Positions 8,234-15,673 of a DNA stretch of 20,919 nucleotides are shown piece by piece. The DNA lies in contig CAZFDT010000089.1 in the NCBI GenBank assembly GCA_964518335.1, positions 1-20,919 on the forward strand, in the 5' to 3' direction. The notes beneath the pieces are model-generated. The model did no database searches. It saw nothing but the letters and a program-made list of their open reading frames with translations, and was not told where the DNA came from. Source of the DNA: CAZFDT01 sp964518335. Lineage in GTDB: Bacteria; Planctomycetota; Phycisphaerae; Phycisphaerales; Phycisphaeraceae. Numbering within the stretch: position 1 is the stretch's first letter; each line of letters opens with the position of its first letter. The translations under genes and the position numbers were made by a program.

Positions 8234-8842
8234 ATGCCCATGACACAAGCCCATCGGCACACGCCGCATACACCTCCCGCGCCCCCGAGGTCGCCGATCA
8301 CCGCATCGTGGTGGGTGCAACCCGGCATCGTGCTGGCGGGCCCCTATCCGGGCGTTCACCGTCAACCAGAAATGGCGATGGAGAAACTAGCGGCGCTGCT
8401 CGACGCCGGCGTGCGGACAATCATCAACCTTCAGGAGCCGGGCGAGCGGCGGCACGGGAAGCTGTTCCCGGATTACGTCCCCCATTGGCAGGCGTTGGCG
8501 GAAGGCCGGGGGATAGAGGTGGAGGCCTCGCGGCACCCGATTCGCGACGTCAGTGTTCCCACCCGCGACTTGATGCATCAGGTGCTGACGATCGTGGACC
8601 AAAGCCGAGCATTGGGGGTGATCTACGTCCACTGCATGGGCGGACACGGCCGCAGCGCCACGGTCGCCGGCTGCTGGCTGGTCGAACAGGGTGTGGATGG
8701 ATCGGCCGCCCTGAATGCGATCACGCAAGCTCGTGCTCTCGATCCATACCTGGTCGGGCGACCCGCTCCCGAGTCACGCGCTCAACGGGAGTTCGTGCGT
8801 GACTGGGTGCCGAGGCTGGGCACCGCCCATAGGAATGTGTGA
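8234..8842 (+). CDS. dual-specificity/tyrosine-type cysteine phosphatase
   Basis: A 202-residue CX5R phosphatase. The P-loop is HCMGGHGRSAT with nucleophile Cys at about residue 134 and Arg six residues later. An upstream IRDVSVP holds an Asp (about 105) suited to be the general acid, and RTIINLQEPGE is typical of the DSP fold. The frame is open from 8183, but ATG at 8234 or 8240 follows a purine-rich GTGGTAG and removes a low-complexity extension. Its TGA abuts the ATG of the ADP-ribosylglycohydrolase, so the two are co-translated. Substrate could be a phosphoprotein, phospho-nucleotide or ADP-ribose phosphate; the pairing favours ADP-ribose-related chemistry, by inference. Confidence 0.88.
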   Translation: MPMTQAHRHTPHTPPAPPRSPITASWWVQPGIVLAGPYPGVHRQPEMAMEKLAALLDAGVRTIINLQEPGERRHGKLFPDYVPHWQALAEGRGIEVEASRHPIRDVSVPTRDLMHQVLTIVDQSRALGVIYVHCMGGHGRSATVAGCWLVEQGVDGSAALNAITQARALDPYLVGRPAPESRAQREFVRDWVPRLGTAHRNV

Positions 8843-9787
8843 ATGACCCCATCATCCGATCGAAGTTGCGGTGCCCTGATCGGCCTGGCCGTCGGCGACG
8901 CATTGGGCACCACGATCGAGTTTTCGCCACCCGGCACATTTCAGCCGGTGACCGACATGGTGGGCGGCGGGCCTTTCAAACTGAAGCCCGGCCAGTTCAC
9001 CGATGACACGTCGATGGCCCTGTGTCTGGCCGAAAGTCTGGTTGAGTGCAGATCGTTCGATGCGGTGGACCAACTGCAGCGGTACGTGCGATGGTGGAAG
9101 CACGGCCATATGAGCGCAACCGGCCACTGTTTCGACATCGGTAATCAGACGAGGCAGGCTTTGAACGATTTTGAGAAGAGCGGCAAGCCGAACAACGGGC
9201 CCGCCGGCAAGCACAGCGCCGGCAACGGCTCGCTCATGCGCCTGGCTCCGGTGGCGATGGCGTTTCGCCACGACCCCAGGCTGGCCGTCGAGCTTGCCGG
9301 TGAAAGCTCGCGCACGACTCACGGGGCAACCGAATGCGTGGATGCATGCCGGTACTTCGCCGGCTTGCTTGTCGGGGCGATGAGTGGCGAATCCAAGAAA
9401 TGCCTTCTGAGCCCGATGTACGAACCGGTCGCCGGCCTGTGGTCGAACCAACCTCTCGTAGCGGGCGTGGCTGCGGTGGCGGACGGATCGTTCCTGCGCA
9501 AGAAACCGCCGGCGATCCGCGGCAGCGGCTACGTGGTGGATTGCCTGGAAGCGGCGCTCTGGGCGTTCGCGACGACCGACAGCTTCGAGCAGGCCGTGCT
9601 CGCGGCGGTCAATCTCGGTGATGACGCCGACACGACCGGCGCTGTATGCGGCCAAATCGCAGGCGCGTTCTACGGCAAGAAGGCGATTCCCGAGCGATGG
9701 CTGCACACGCTGGCCATGACCGACGTGATCGACAAGCTCGCCGTCGCCCTGGCCCAGATGGGGGACCCGCATGGGCCGACCACGTAA
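8843..9787 (+). CDS. ADP-ribosylglycohydrolase (DraG/ARH family)
   Basis: A 314-residue all-helical hydrolase that removes ADP-ribose from modified targets using two Mg ions. It shows GLAVGDALGT near the N-terminus, the metal-binding FTDDTSMAL (about 52-60), SAGNGSLMRLAPVA, and the C-terminal LGDDADTTGAVCGQIAGAFYG type motif, here close to consensus. Length and all metal-binding signatures fit an active enzyme. It starts directly after the phosphatase stop and overlaps the metalloprotease start by 17 nt. The local team could reverse ADP-ribosylation of protein or nucleic acid; no ADP-ribosyltransferase is visible in the window. Confidence 0.93.
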   Translation: MTPSSDRSCGALIGLAVGDALGTTIEFSPPGTFQPVTDMVGGGPFKLKPGQFTDDTSMALCLAESLVECRSFDAVDQLQRYVRWWKHGHMSATGHCFDIGNQTRQALNDFEKSGKPNNGPAGKHSAGNGSLMRLAPVAMAFRHDPRLAVELAGESSRTTHGATECVDACRYFAGLLVGAMSGESKKCLLSPMYEPVAGLWSNQPLVAGVAAVADGSFLRKKPPAIRGSGYVVDCLEAALWAFATTDSFEQAVLAAVNLGDDADTTGAVCGQIAGAFYGKKAIPERWLHTLAMTDVIDKLAVALAQMGDPHGPTT

Positions 9788-10265
9788 ACCACTCGATCGT
9801 CGCCGCCGCGTGGCAATCCACGAGGCCGGTCACGTCGTTGCCTGCCTTGTTCTTCGCCGCCGCCTGCTGTCGGTGTCGATTGGTACCGCCAGTCAGCATC
9901 GCGGCCTCACGCGCTGCGGCCAGCATCCGAACCTGGATCCACGTCGCCGCGCCGGCCGGTCACGCATTCGTCGGAATATCCGACGGGAGATCATCATCGC
10001 ATGGTCCGGCCTGGTGGCTGAAGAGATCGCCACGGGCCGGCGCGATCTCGCCGGATTGGAAGATGACGCCCGCATGGTTGACCGTTTGCTTCGCCGACTC
10101 GAACCGGACCCGGCAGTGCGCATCATCCTGGGCAGGAAGTTGCTGAATGAAGCCATCCAGCTGATCTCCGACCATTGGCAGGCGGTCGCGGCGATGGCGA
10201 AGGTCCTGACCGAGGAGCGGACGATGAGCCGTCGGCGGTGTATGGAGTTGATCCACGGCCGATGA
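9771..10265 (+). CDS. stand-alone FtsH/M41-like HEAGH metalloprotease domain
   Basis: A 164-residue protein with AIHEAGHVVAC (15-25), a HEXXH zinc site of peptidase M41 type. LVAEEIATG and LAGLEDDARM (about 81-89, 93-102) parallel the FtsH segments that follow the active site and supply the third Asp ligand. The AAA ATPase and membrane parts of FtsH are absent, so it is a peptidase domain alone, a form common in accessory loci. GGGGGA lies about 6 nt before the ATG inside the end of the glycohydrolase gene. It may process a partner protein in this operon; the substrate is unknown. Loss of catalysis cannot be excluded but the motif is intact. Confidence 0.8.
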   Translation: MGRPRKPLDRRRRVAIHEAGHVVACLVLRRRLLSVSIGTASQHRGLTRCGQHPNLDPRRRAGRSRIRRNIRREIIIAWSGLVAEEIATGRRDLAGLEDDARMVDRLLRRLEPDPAVRIILGRKLLNEAIQLISDHWQAVAAMAKVLTEERTMSRRRCMELIHGR

Positions 10266-10277
10266 CCAGCTCTTCGT

Positions 10278-10380
10278 TTACACCTCGCTGACCAGTTCCA
10301 TGAGGAGTTTCACGCGTCGAGCCCGGCCGCCCCGGTGCCACCCGTGGCAGTACGTCGTATAGAGATACTCCCTAGCGCGG
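10278..10380 (-). pseudogene. C-terminal piece of a DUF262-like gene, cut off by insertion
   Basis: On the minus strand, reading from the direct repeat at 10380, the frame gives REYLYTTYCHGW followed by RARRVKLLMELVSEV and a TAA at 10280-10278. It has no start of its own. Joined to the piece at 12040-12522 across the repeat it continues in frame. The ending resembles DUF262 C-termini, where an RR-rich helix closes the protein. Confidence 0.6.
10374..10380. repeat. left copy of the 7-bp direct repeat AGCGCGG
   Basis: AGCGCGG here is repeated at 12040-12046 on the other side of the element. It is read as a target-site duplication because joining the flanks through one copy restores the disrupted frame. 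Confidence 0.65.
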
Positions 10381-10389
10381 CGTAGCCGC
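10377..10389 (+). promoter_or_regulatory. short hairpin at the left end of the element
   Basis: GCGGC and GCCGC pair around GTA. Its right half belongs to the element's terminal sequence GCGTAGC, which is an imperfect inverted copy of the right end (GCTTCGC at 12033-12039, one mismatch in seven). Confidence 0.45.
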
Positions 10390-10396
10390 AACCAAA

Positions 10397-10463
10397 GGGC
10401 CGACGGCCCGGCGTTCGTAGAGTGTGGTTAGCCAGCAACACTCACGAAGGGCAGGGCCGTCGG
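10397..10463 (+). promoter_or_regulatory. large hairpin masking the ribosome site of the element gene
   Basis: CCGACGGCCC (10400-10409) pairs perfectly with GGGCCGTCGG (10454-10463), the ten bases just before the ATG. An inner stem pairs TTCGTAGAGTGT (10414-10425) with ACACTCACGAA (10438-10448), one bulge. The likely Shine-Dalgarno AGGG (10453-10456) lies in the paired arm. A competing local hairpin, GGGCC/GGCCC (10397-10409), uses the same left arm and would free the ribosome site. IS10 and IS50 use comparable structures to block translation of read-through transcripts. Confidence 0.65.
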
Positions 10464-11999
10464 ATGCAAGAGTTTATCGCGCGACATCGGGACGTGGTGG
10501 TCGGTGGGCTGTCGGGGTTTGACCGGGTGCTGTTTCGCGGGGTGCTGCGGTCGATCTGCTGCGTGTCGCAGTTGCAGCAGGTGTTGAGTATCAAGGGGAT
10601 TCTGCTCAAGGATTTTGGTCGTCAGGCGCAGGCGTGGAGCCAGCGGGTGGCGACGCACGCGCAGGCGGTGGCGGCGCAGGCGGGCCGGCGGTACGTGTAC
10701 CTGCCCTCGGCGGCGACGGACAAGGAGGACCTGGCCCGGCAGATCGTCGAGCGTGAGGGGATCGAGCAGGGGTTGATCTGCGTGCTGGGCTGCGTCGAGC
10801 CGTGCATGGGGTTTGACGTGCACCGCAACCGGCAGACGAAGAAGCTGGATCTGGTGTGTCGTCAGCGCAAGGGGCGGTTCTTCTACTTCTACTACCTGGA
10901 CCGTGACTTTGGGCTGATGCACGTGCGGCTGGGGTCGTGGCTGCCCTTTGACGTGCAGGTGTGCATCAACGGCCGGTCGTACCTGGAGCGGCAACTGCAA
11001 CGCGAGGGCATCGGCTACCAGAAGGCCGACAACTGCTTCCTGCGGATCGACGACATGGCCCGGGCCCAGGAGCTGCTGGATCGGCTCAATCATCGCGACT
11101 GGGTGCGGACGCTGAACAAGTGGGTCAAGCCGCTGCAGCCGCTCTTGCGTGCTGGCGGGCCGCTGTCGGACCAGCGGGGCTACTACTGGACGATCCGTCA
11201 GAGCGAGGTGGCCACCGACGTGCTGTTCAGGGACGCCGCGTCGCTGGCGGGGGTCTACCCGTCGCTGTGCCGCCACGCCATCGAGCGGTGGGCCAGCCCC
11301 GACGTGCTGCGGTTCCTGGGCCACTGTCACGCGCGTGAGCGGGAGGTGACCAGCGACCTCAAACGCCGCGTCGAGGGCGTGCGGGTCAAGCACTACGTGG
11401 GGGTCAACAGCATCAAGATGTACGACAAGCAAGGCCGGGTGCTGCGGATCGAGACGACGATCAACGACCCCTCAAGATTCCGCGTCTATCGCCGCGCCCA
11501 GAACGACCCCGACGCCCCGCCGCAATGGCGTAAGATGCGCAAGGGCGTGGCCGACACCGCCCGCCGCGTGCAGGTCTGCCTGGCCGCCAACGACCGCTAC
11601 CTCCAGGCGCTGGCCCTCGTCGAGGTGCCCACGCCGACTCATCGGGTCCTTGACCCCATCAGCCTCCGCGTCCGCAAGAAGGGCCACTGCAACAGAGCCC
11701 TGCACCCCCTGGGCCCCGACGACGCGGCCCTCTTCGCCGCCGTCCTCCAAAGCCCCCACCTGCTCCACGGCCTGACCAACCGCGACCTCCAGCAACAACT
11801 CTACTCCCGCCCCCCACGCGACCCCGCCGACGCCAAACGCCGCTCCAGCCGCGTCGGCCGACTCCTGCGCCTGCTCCGCGCCCACGGCCTGATCCACAAA
11901 GTCGGCCGCCAACGCCTCTACCGCATCACCCCCAAAGGACACCACGCCATGACCCTCGCCTTGACCCTGCGACAACAACCGCTCAAGATCGCCGCCTGA
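10464..11999 (+). CDS. element-encoded protein of unnamed family, putative mobility protein
   Basis: A 511-residue basic protein. The start is the ATG at 10464, right after the hairpin; an upstream in-frame GTG (10422) lies inside the hairpin and is unlikely. Landmarks, numbered from 10464: LSGFDRVLFRG (about 16-26), a Cys-rich CVLGCVEPCMGF, FFYFYYLDRDFGLMHVRLGS (about 130-150), LRIETTINDPSRF (about 330), and a C-terminal winged-helix-like domain (about 430-495) ending in ITPKGHHAM. I recall similar proteins as uncharacterised, sometimes multi-copy in bacterial genomes, and no experimental function. The flanking duplication makes a transposase role likely, by inference. Its third positions are very G+C-rich, more so than its neighbours. 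Confidence 0.85.
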   Translation: MQEFIARHRDVVVGGLSGFDRVLFRGVLRSICCVSQLQQVLSIKGILLKDFGRQAQAWSQRVATHAQAVAAQAGRRYVYLPSAATDKEDLARQIVEREGIEQGLICVLGCVEPCMGFDVHRNRQTKKLDLVCRQRKGRFFYFYYLDRDFGLMHVRLGSWLPFDVQVCINGRSYLERQLQREGIGYQKADNCFLRIDDMARAQELLDRLNHRDWVRTLNKWVKPLQPLLRAGGPLSDQRGYYWTIRQSEVATDVLFRDAASLAGVYPSLCRHAIERWASPDVLRFLGHCHAREREVTSDLKRRVEGVRVKHYVGVNSIKMYDKQGRVLRIETTINDPSRFRVYRRAQNDPDAPPQWRKMRKGVADTARRVQVCLAANDRYLQALALVEVPTPTHRVLDPISLRVRKKGHCNRALHPLGPDDAALFAAVLQSPHLLHGLTNRDLQQQLYSRPPRDPADAKRRSSRVGRLLRLLRAHGLIHKVGRQRLYRITPKGHHAMTLALTLRQQPLKIAA

Positions 12000-12000
12000 A

Positions 12001-12022
12001 CATCCTCGCAAACGCGAGGATG
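12001..12022 (+). terminator. 9-bp hairpin directly after the element gene
   Basis: CATCCTCGC (12001-12009) pairs perfectly with GCGAGGATG (12014-12022) around AAAC. It starts one base after the TGA and has no T tract. It may stop or protect the transcript, or be a subterminal site recognised by the element's protein. Confidence 0.5.
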
Positions 12023-12039
12023 TGAACGAATTGCTTCGC

Positions 12040-12046
12040 AGCGCGG
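12040..12046. repeat. right copy of the 7-bp direct repeat AGCGCGG
   Basis: Identical to 10374-10380. In the minus frame its complement CCGCGCT supplies the end of the Pro codon plus Arg-Ala at the junction of the broken DUF262-like gene. Confidence 0.65.
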
Positions 12047-12522
12047 GGATGACTCATCGTCTTCACCTGCTGCCGAAGCTCCCGCCGCGAGTAAGCGACC
12101 TGATCCGAGAATTGCCGCAACATATTCCCCAGCCGACGCCGCTGGCCGGGTAACGACAACAGGCCTCTTCGATGTAGTAGACGGACCGCCATCATCAGCG
12201 AGTAGAACTCCGGGGCCCGGTGGAACCGCGTGGTCGACAGGTCGGGCAGGATCTGAGTGACGAGCCCAAAGCATGCGTCGGCCTCGGACACGATGTCCTG
12301 CGCGAAGGCTGTCGTCGATCGCTCTGCCTGCAGGATCACGGACACTTCCGGGCGACCCATGGGGCGGCGGTAACGCATCGAGACTAGCAGCTGGACGACC
12401 AGATCCCGCGCATGGGCGGTCCGCCAGGTGCGACGGGTGAACACGCGGTGACGGCACAGCGCCTCGCGCCAGTGGAGAGTGAGTCGATGGGCAGCGATCA
12501 GGGTGACCATATAAGAACCCAA
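12040..12522 (-). pseudogene. central piece of a DUF262-like gene, interrupted and 5'-truncated
   Basis: The minus frame gives about 160 residues up to the insertion. It resembles the C-terminal half of DUF262 proteins (GmrS/DndB-related nuclease and restriction partners): ARDLVVQLLVSM, then STTRFHRAPEFYSLMMAV where the family has sTrFrrk..FYsLf, then a helical stretch. The DUF262 N-terminal ParB-like nucleotide-binding half is missing upstream, where the frame reaches the divergent exonuclease gene. The gene is thus damaged twice: loss of the 5' half and insertion of the element near the 3' end. The TTG/ATG codons near 12522-12510 are not a convincing natural start. The family assignment is by pattern, not search. 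Confidence 0.6.
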
Positions 12523-12646
12523 AGTGCCTGAGTCTACAGCGGCCCGTGACCACCTTGTGTCAGGGGCGCGACCGCCGATCCATGCGCCCAGACCTTCAGC
12601 CCACCTCGGTCATGGTAATCTATGGTAAATCCCGCCTGGCTAAGCA

Positions 12647-13474
12647 ATGCTTCTTCATACTTTCTGCCACATCCCGGGCATCGGCTGCGGCACCGAACGA
12701 AAGTTCTGGGACGCGGGCGTCTGCCAGTGGGACGACCTGCTGGGCCGCGATCCCGCCGGCCTGTCACCTGCCCAGCTGATCCGGGCCCGGGATCATGTCC
12801 GCAAGTCGCTGAGCCGCCTGGCCGCCGGGGAGGCCGCGTACTTCGGCACGCTGCTGCCGTCGTCGGAGCAGTGGCGGCTGTTCCCCCAGTTTCGCGACGC
12901 CATCGCCTACCTCGACATTGAAACCACCGGGCTGTCGGCGGGGCACGACCACATCACCACGATCGCCCTGTACGACGGCAGGTCGGTGCGGCACTACGTC
13001 TACGAGATCAACCTCGATCAGTTCGCTCGGGACATCCGAGACTACCGCGTACTGGTGACCTACAACGGCCGATGCTTCGACGTGCCGTTCATCGAGCGCT
13101 CGCTGGGGATCCGCCTGCCCCAGGCGCACATCGATCTGCGCTACGTGCTCAAGAGCCTCGGCTATGCCGGCGGCCTCAAGGGCTGCGAGAATCAGCTGGG
13201 GCTTGCGCGCGGCGACACTGCCGACATCGATGGGTTCTTGGCCGTGCTGCTATGGCGCATGTACGAGCGCGACGGTGACGAGAAAGCGCTGGAGACGCTG
13301 CTGGCTTACAACGTGCAGGACGTGCTGACGCTGGAGCTGCTGTTGACCATCGCCTACAACGGCAAACTCAAGGCCACTCCATTTCTGGAAATGCTGATGC
13401 AGGCCGATCCCGTGCCGGCGGCCAATCCGTTTCGGGCCGATCGCGCGGTCGTGGAACGGCTGCGGATGTGTTGA
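12647..13474 (+). CDS. YprB/RNase H_2-type DEDD exonuclease
   Basis: A 275-residue predicted 3'-5' exonuclease. A small N-terminal domain (HTFCHIPGIGCGTERKFWDAG, beginning at residue 4) has a helix-hairpin-helix look and matches the usual beginning of this family, which supports ATG 12647. The RNase H fold carries YLDIETTGLS (Asp90, Glu92), YNGRCFDVPFIE (Asp145) and YNVQDVLTLE (Asp225), a full DEDD set. The same fold forms the C-terminal half of the RecB-like protein at 6493-8076. The start lacks a clear ribosome site. It is convergent with the coiled-coil gene. Substrate is unknown; a nucleic-acid trimming or repair role follows from the fold. Confidence 0.88.
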   Translation: MLLHTFCHIPGIGCGTERKFWDAGVCQWDDLLGRDPAGLSPAQLIRARDHVRKSLSRLAAGEAAYFGTLLPSSEQWRLFPQFRDAIAYLDIETTGLSAGHDHITTIALYDGRSVRHYVYEINLDQFARDIRDYRVLVTYNGRCFDVPFIERSLGIRLPQAHIDLRYVLKSLGYAGGLKGCENQLGLARGDTADIDGFLAVLLWRMYERDGDEKALETLLAYNVQDVLTLELLLTIAYNGKLKATPFLEMLMQADPVPAANPFRADRAVVERLRMC

Positions 13475-13563
13475 GTCGTGGATCTACGTCATCACCTGTC
13501 CCGCCGAATCTGCACAAGTGTCTGCCGAAAAGCTCCGTACTGTTGCTCCACCCCAGGGGGCTA

Positions 13564-14037
13564 TCACTTGGTTTCCAGCCGCCGCATGCGTGTTTCCAGA
13601 TCACGAAGGGTGCGCGTCGCCCGCTCCATCTCCTGCTTGAGGCTCTTGAGGTCCGACGCCAGGGACGCGGTATCGTCACGCTTGGCAGACTCCAGGTCCT
13701 TGAGCCGTCGTTCGATCTGTTCGACCTGCTTCTCCATGGCCGTCAGGGACTTGCCGGCCTCCTCCCTCGATCGAGTGCTGGACCGAACCCGATCCGCATC
13801 CGACTTCGCCATCGCATCGAGCCGATCCTCCACGGTCTTGAGCCTCGCCACGACGGTGGCCTTGGGTTGGAAGGGGTCGGTCGTGACGACGCGCTCCAGC
13901 TCCTCGACGCGCTTGACCAGGCGGGTGATCTGTACGCCCACATCATCCGACATGGCGGCATGCCCGGATCGGGCCGTGGGCACCCCGATCCAGGCAGCGG
14001 CGAGTATCGATGCGGTCAGCAGGATGCAGTATTTCAT
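13564..14037 (-). CDS. exported coiled-coil protein
   Basis: A 157-residue protein with an N-terminal signal sequence (MKYCILLTASILAAAWIGV), probably cleaved near ARSGHAA. From about residue 30 to the end it is a heptad-rich charged coiled coil with repeated Leu/Val spacing (VKRVEELERVV, MEKQVEQIERRLKDLESAK, LRDLETRMRRLETK). Such short periplasmic coiled coils resemble trimerisation parts of YbgF/CpoB-like or Lpp-like envelope proteins, but no further domain is present. AAGGAG lies 7 nt before the ATG. It lies 72 nt downstream of the ARPP-1-like gene on the same strand and may be co-transcribed with it. No enzymatic motif is seen. Confidence 0.8.
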   Translation of the reverse strand: MKYCILLTASILAAAWIGVPTARSGHAAMSDDVGVQITRLVKRVEELERVVTTDPFQPKATVVARLKTVEDRLDAMAKSDADRVRSSTRSREEAGKSLTAMEKQVEQIERRLKDLESAKRDDTASLASDLKSLKQEMERATRTLRDLETRMRRLETK

Positions 14038-14109
14038 GACGTGCTCCTTGTCAGCGACCCTTCACGACAACAGTAGCACAGGCGGCGGCATCGATCACCA
14101 AACTGCCGG

Positions 14110-15126
14110 TCAGTACACCCTCGGCTCACTGTCACGGCCGTACCGTCGGTGGATCCGCGGCCGTCGCGCAACCTGTTTCTCCGCCACTGCGCGGCCAGCG
14201 TCATCGGCGACCGGAGACACCTGCAGGTGGACAACTGTGCTCTCTTCCCACACCAGCGCCGACCCCGTGAACCGTGAGTTGCTCAACCGGTAGTCGCGGC
14301 CCTCGCCGGGTGCCTGGAAGCCCTCCCACTCGGCGTCGGCCGCCTGCCGCAGGACGTCGGCGACCGGCTGGGGCGTCGCTTCGCCTTCCGCCGGCGCGGC
14401 TTCGAGCAGCAGCCAGTCGATGGCGTAGCTGTCCACCAGGCTTTCCCAGAAGTAGACCAGCGTCGTATGCCGATCGAACAGGTCCAGCCCCAGGAACCGC
14501 CCGCCGCGGTACACCGCCAGGCCAACTGCGCCCGCCGGCATCCTCAGTTCACCGCGGAATGCGTCCAGATCCTTCTGTCGCATGGCATACGCATCGCTTA
14601 ACGCGTGGGTGGCGCTGGCAGCCCCGACGTCTTCAAGGCAGTACCGTACCTCGTCCCACACCGCGCCCTGATCGGCGTCGAACGTGCCCGTCATCTTCAG
14701 GGCCTGATGCACACGGCTGGACTTGCCCGACCGTGTTCGGTGACTGGCGTTCTTACCGACGCTGAACCGCGGCGAGTCGTAGCGCCACCGTCCAGCCTCG
14801 ACGCAGCTCACCGGGATCTTGAGCTGGGTGTTCGCCGGCACCAGCACGTCGGTGTTGAGGATCCTGTTCTGCTTCGCTCCCACCAGCTCCTGCCCGTCCA
14901 TCAGGAAGAGCCGTTCGTCCAGTTCGTTGACGACGCGCAGTTCCGGCACGCTGCCGGCGTCGCTGATCTCTTCGATCCGCACCCTTTCCAAAGTCTGCTT
15001 GTCCAGCAGGCGGTAGGTGGGCTGGTCCAGCGACGGTCCAAGGATCGGCACCACCTTGAGGACAGGGCGGCCCTGGGGCTCATCGGGTTGGACGGTACGT
15101 GTGCGATCGGCGATGGCTTGAAGCAT
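14110..15126 (-). CDS. ARPP-1-like protein
   Basis: A 338-residue protein recognised by the conserved central block LRVVNELDERLFLMDGQEL, then KQNRILNTDVLVPA and LKIPVSCVEAGRW (about 75-140), which matches my recollection of the ARPP-1 domain (ARG and rhodanese-phosphatase-superfamily-associated protein). The biochemical role of that domain is not established. The ATG at 15126 is chosen because AGGAGA lies 5 nt upstream, although the frame is open to 15264. No signal peptide or membrane span is seen. The name of the family describes this window: an ADP-ribosylglycohydrolase and two CX5R phosphatases lie within 7 kb. It may act in the same ADP-ribose-linked process. Confidence 0.82.
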   Translation of the reverse strand: MLQAIADRTRTVQPDEPQGRPVLKVVPILGPSLDQPTYRLLDKQTLERVRIEEISDAGSVPELRVVNELDERLFLMDGQELVGAKQNRILNTDVLVPANTQLKIPVSCVEAGRWRYDSPRFSVGKNASHRTRSGKSSRVHQALKMTGTFDADQGAVWDEVRYCLEDVGAASATHALSDAYAMRQKDLDAFRGELRMPAGAVGLAVYRGGRFLGLDLFDRHTTLVYFWESLVDSYAIDWLLLEAAPAEGEATPQPVADVLRQAADAEWEGFQAPGEGRDYRLSNSRFTGSALVWEESTVVHLQVSPVADDAGRAVAEKQVARRPRIHRRYGRDSEPRVY

Positions 15127-15592
15127 GGGCGTCTCCTGCGAGGGGTGATCACACCATATCCCTGCTGCCTGACAGCATCGTGGCAGGGAGCCGCGGCTCT
15201 GTCGGATCAAAGTGGACATGGAAGACGTCATAACCACTAACTCGAACGTCCCGTCTCTGGACACCGTTTCCGGGCACGGCCTTAACTGAACGTGCGCCAG
15301 TCTGACGCCACGTCGTCAGGGATCGACACTTCGATGCAGAGCAACGGACGCCGCCGGGTGGTACATGGTGGAAGCCTGCACTGTGCGACTTGGAATTTGC
15401 CTCACGATGGTTGTGCGTGCCGCGCAATGATCAACTGACAGCATCATGTCATCGGCCTCACAGTTTTCTTCGAAACAGTGCTCGAAACGAGAGCACGAAC
15501 TTGCCGCAGGGGTATATAGGGGGGCGAATCGACGTCCTCCCGTCGGGTCGTCTTGAACTACCACACCAAACCCGCACTTAGGGAGTACGCCA
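15127..15592. other. divergent intergenic region with one inverted repeat
   Basis: About 470 bp between the minus-strand ARPP-1 gene and the plus-strand operon. No convincing gene is seen. GTGCTC (15478-15483) and GAGCAC (15491-15496) form an inverted repeat with a 7-base centre, a possible operator or hairpin. A TAGGGAG sequence near 15579-15585 may serve as a ribosome site for the downstream gene. Confidence 0.4.
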
Positions 15593-15673
15593 CTGATTCG
15601 ATCCGACCAGATCGTTGCGGAACTCATCAAGCGACACGCTGGGCTTGTCTTCGCTCAACGCCGTCGACAACGG

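Larger units (their letters stand above)
10380..12039 (+). mobile_element. 1.66 kb insertion element with one gene and structured ends
   Basis: Limits come from four observations. A 7-bp direct repeat flanks the segment (10374-10380 and 12040-12046). The outer ends are imperfect inverted repeats (GCGTAGC and GCTTCGC). Stem-loops sit at both ends. Removing the element with one repeat copy rejoins a DUF262-like frame without shift. One gene fills the inside. The last base of the left repeat and the first of the element are ambiguous, so the duplication is 6 or 7 bp. No DDE, HUH, serine or tyrosine recombinase motif is evident, so I cannot place it in a known insertion sequence family. Confidence 0.7.

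Noticed and set aside
8852..9772. Minus-strand open frame of 306 codons opposite the ADP-ribosylglycohydrolase
   Set aside because: The plus strand holds intact glycohydrolase motifs; the antisense product has no recognisable domain.
10428..11432. Minus-strand open frame of 334 codons within the insertion element
   Set aside because: Composition is His/Pro/Gln-rich antisense type; the plus-strand protein is coherent with a C-terminal winged helix.
11918..12553. Minus-strand frame of 211 codons overlapping the DUF262-like piece
   Set aside because: The neighbouring frame (from 12522) resembles DUF262 and joins in frame across the insertion; this one does not.
13478..14293. Plus-strand frame of 271 codons over the coiled-coil and ARPP-1 genes
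   Set aside because: Ser/Arg-rich antisense composition; the minus strand has a signal peptide, a strong ribosome site and coiled coil.
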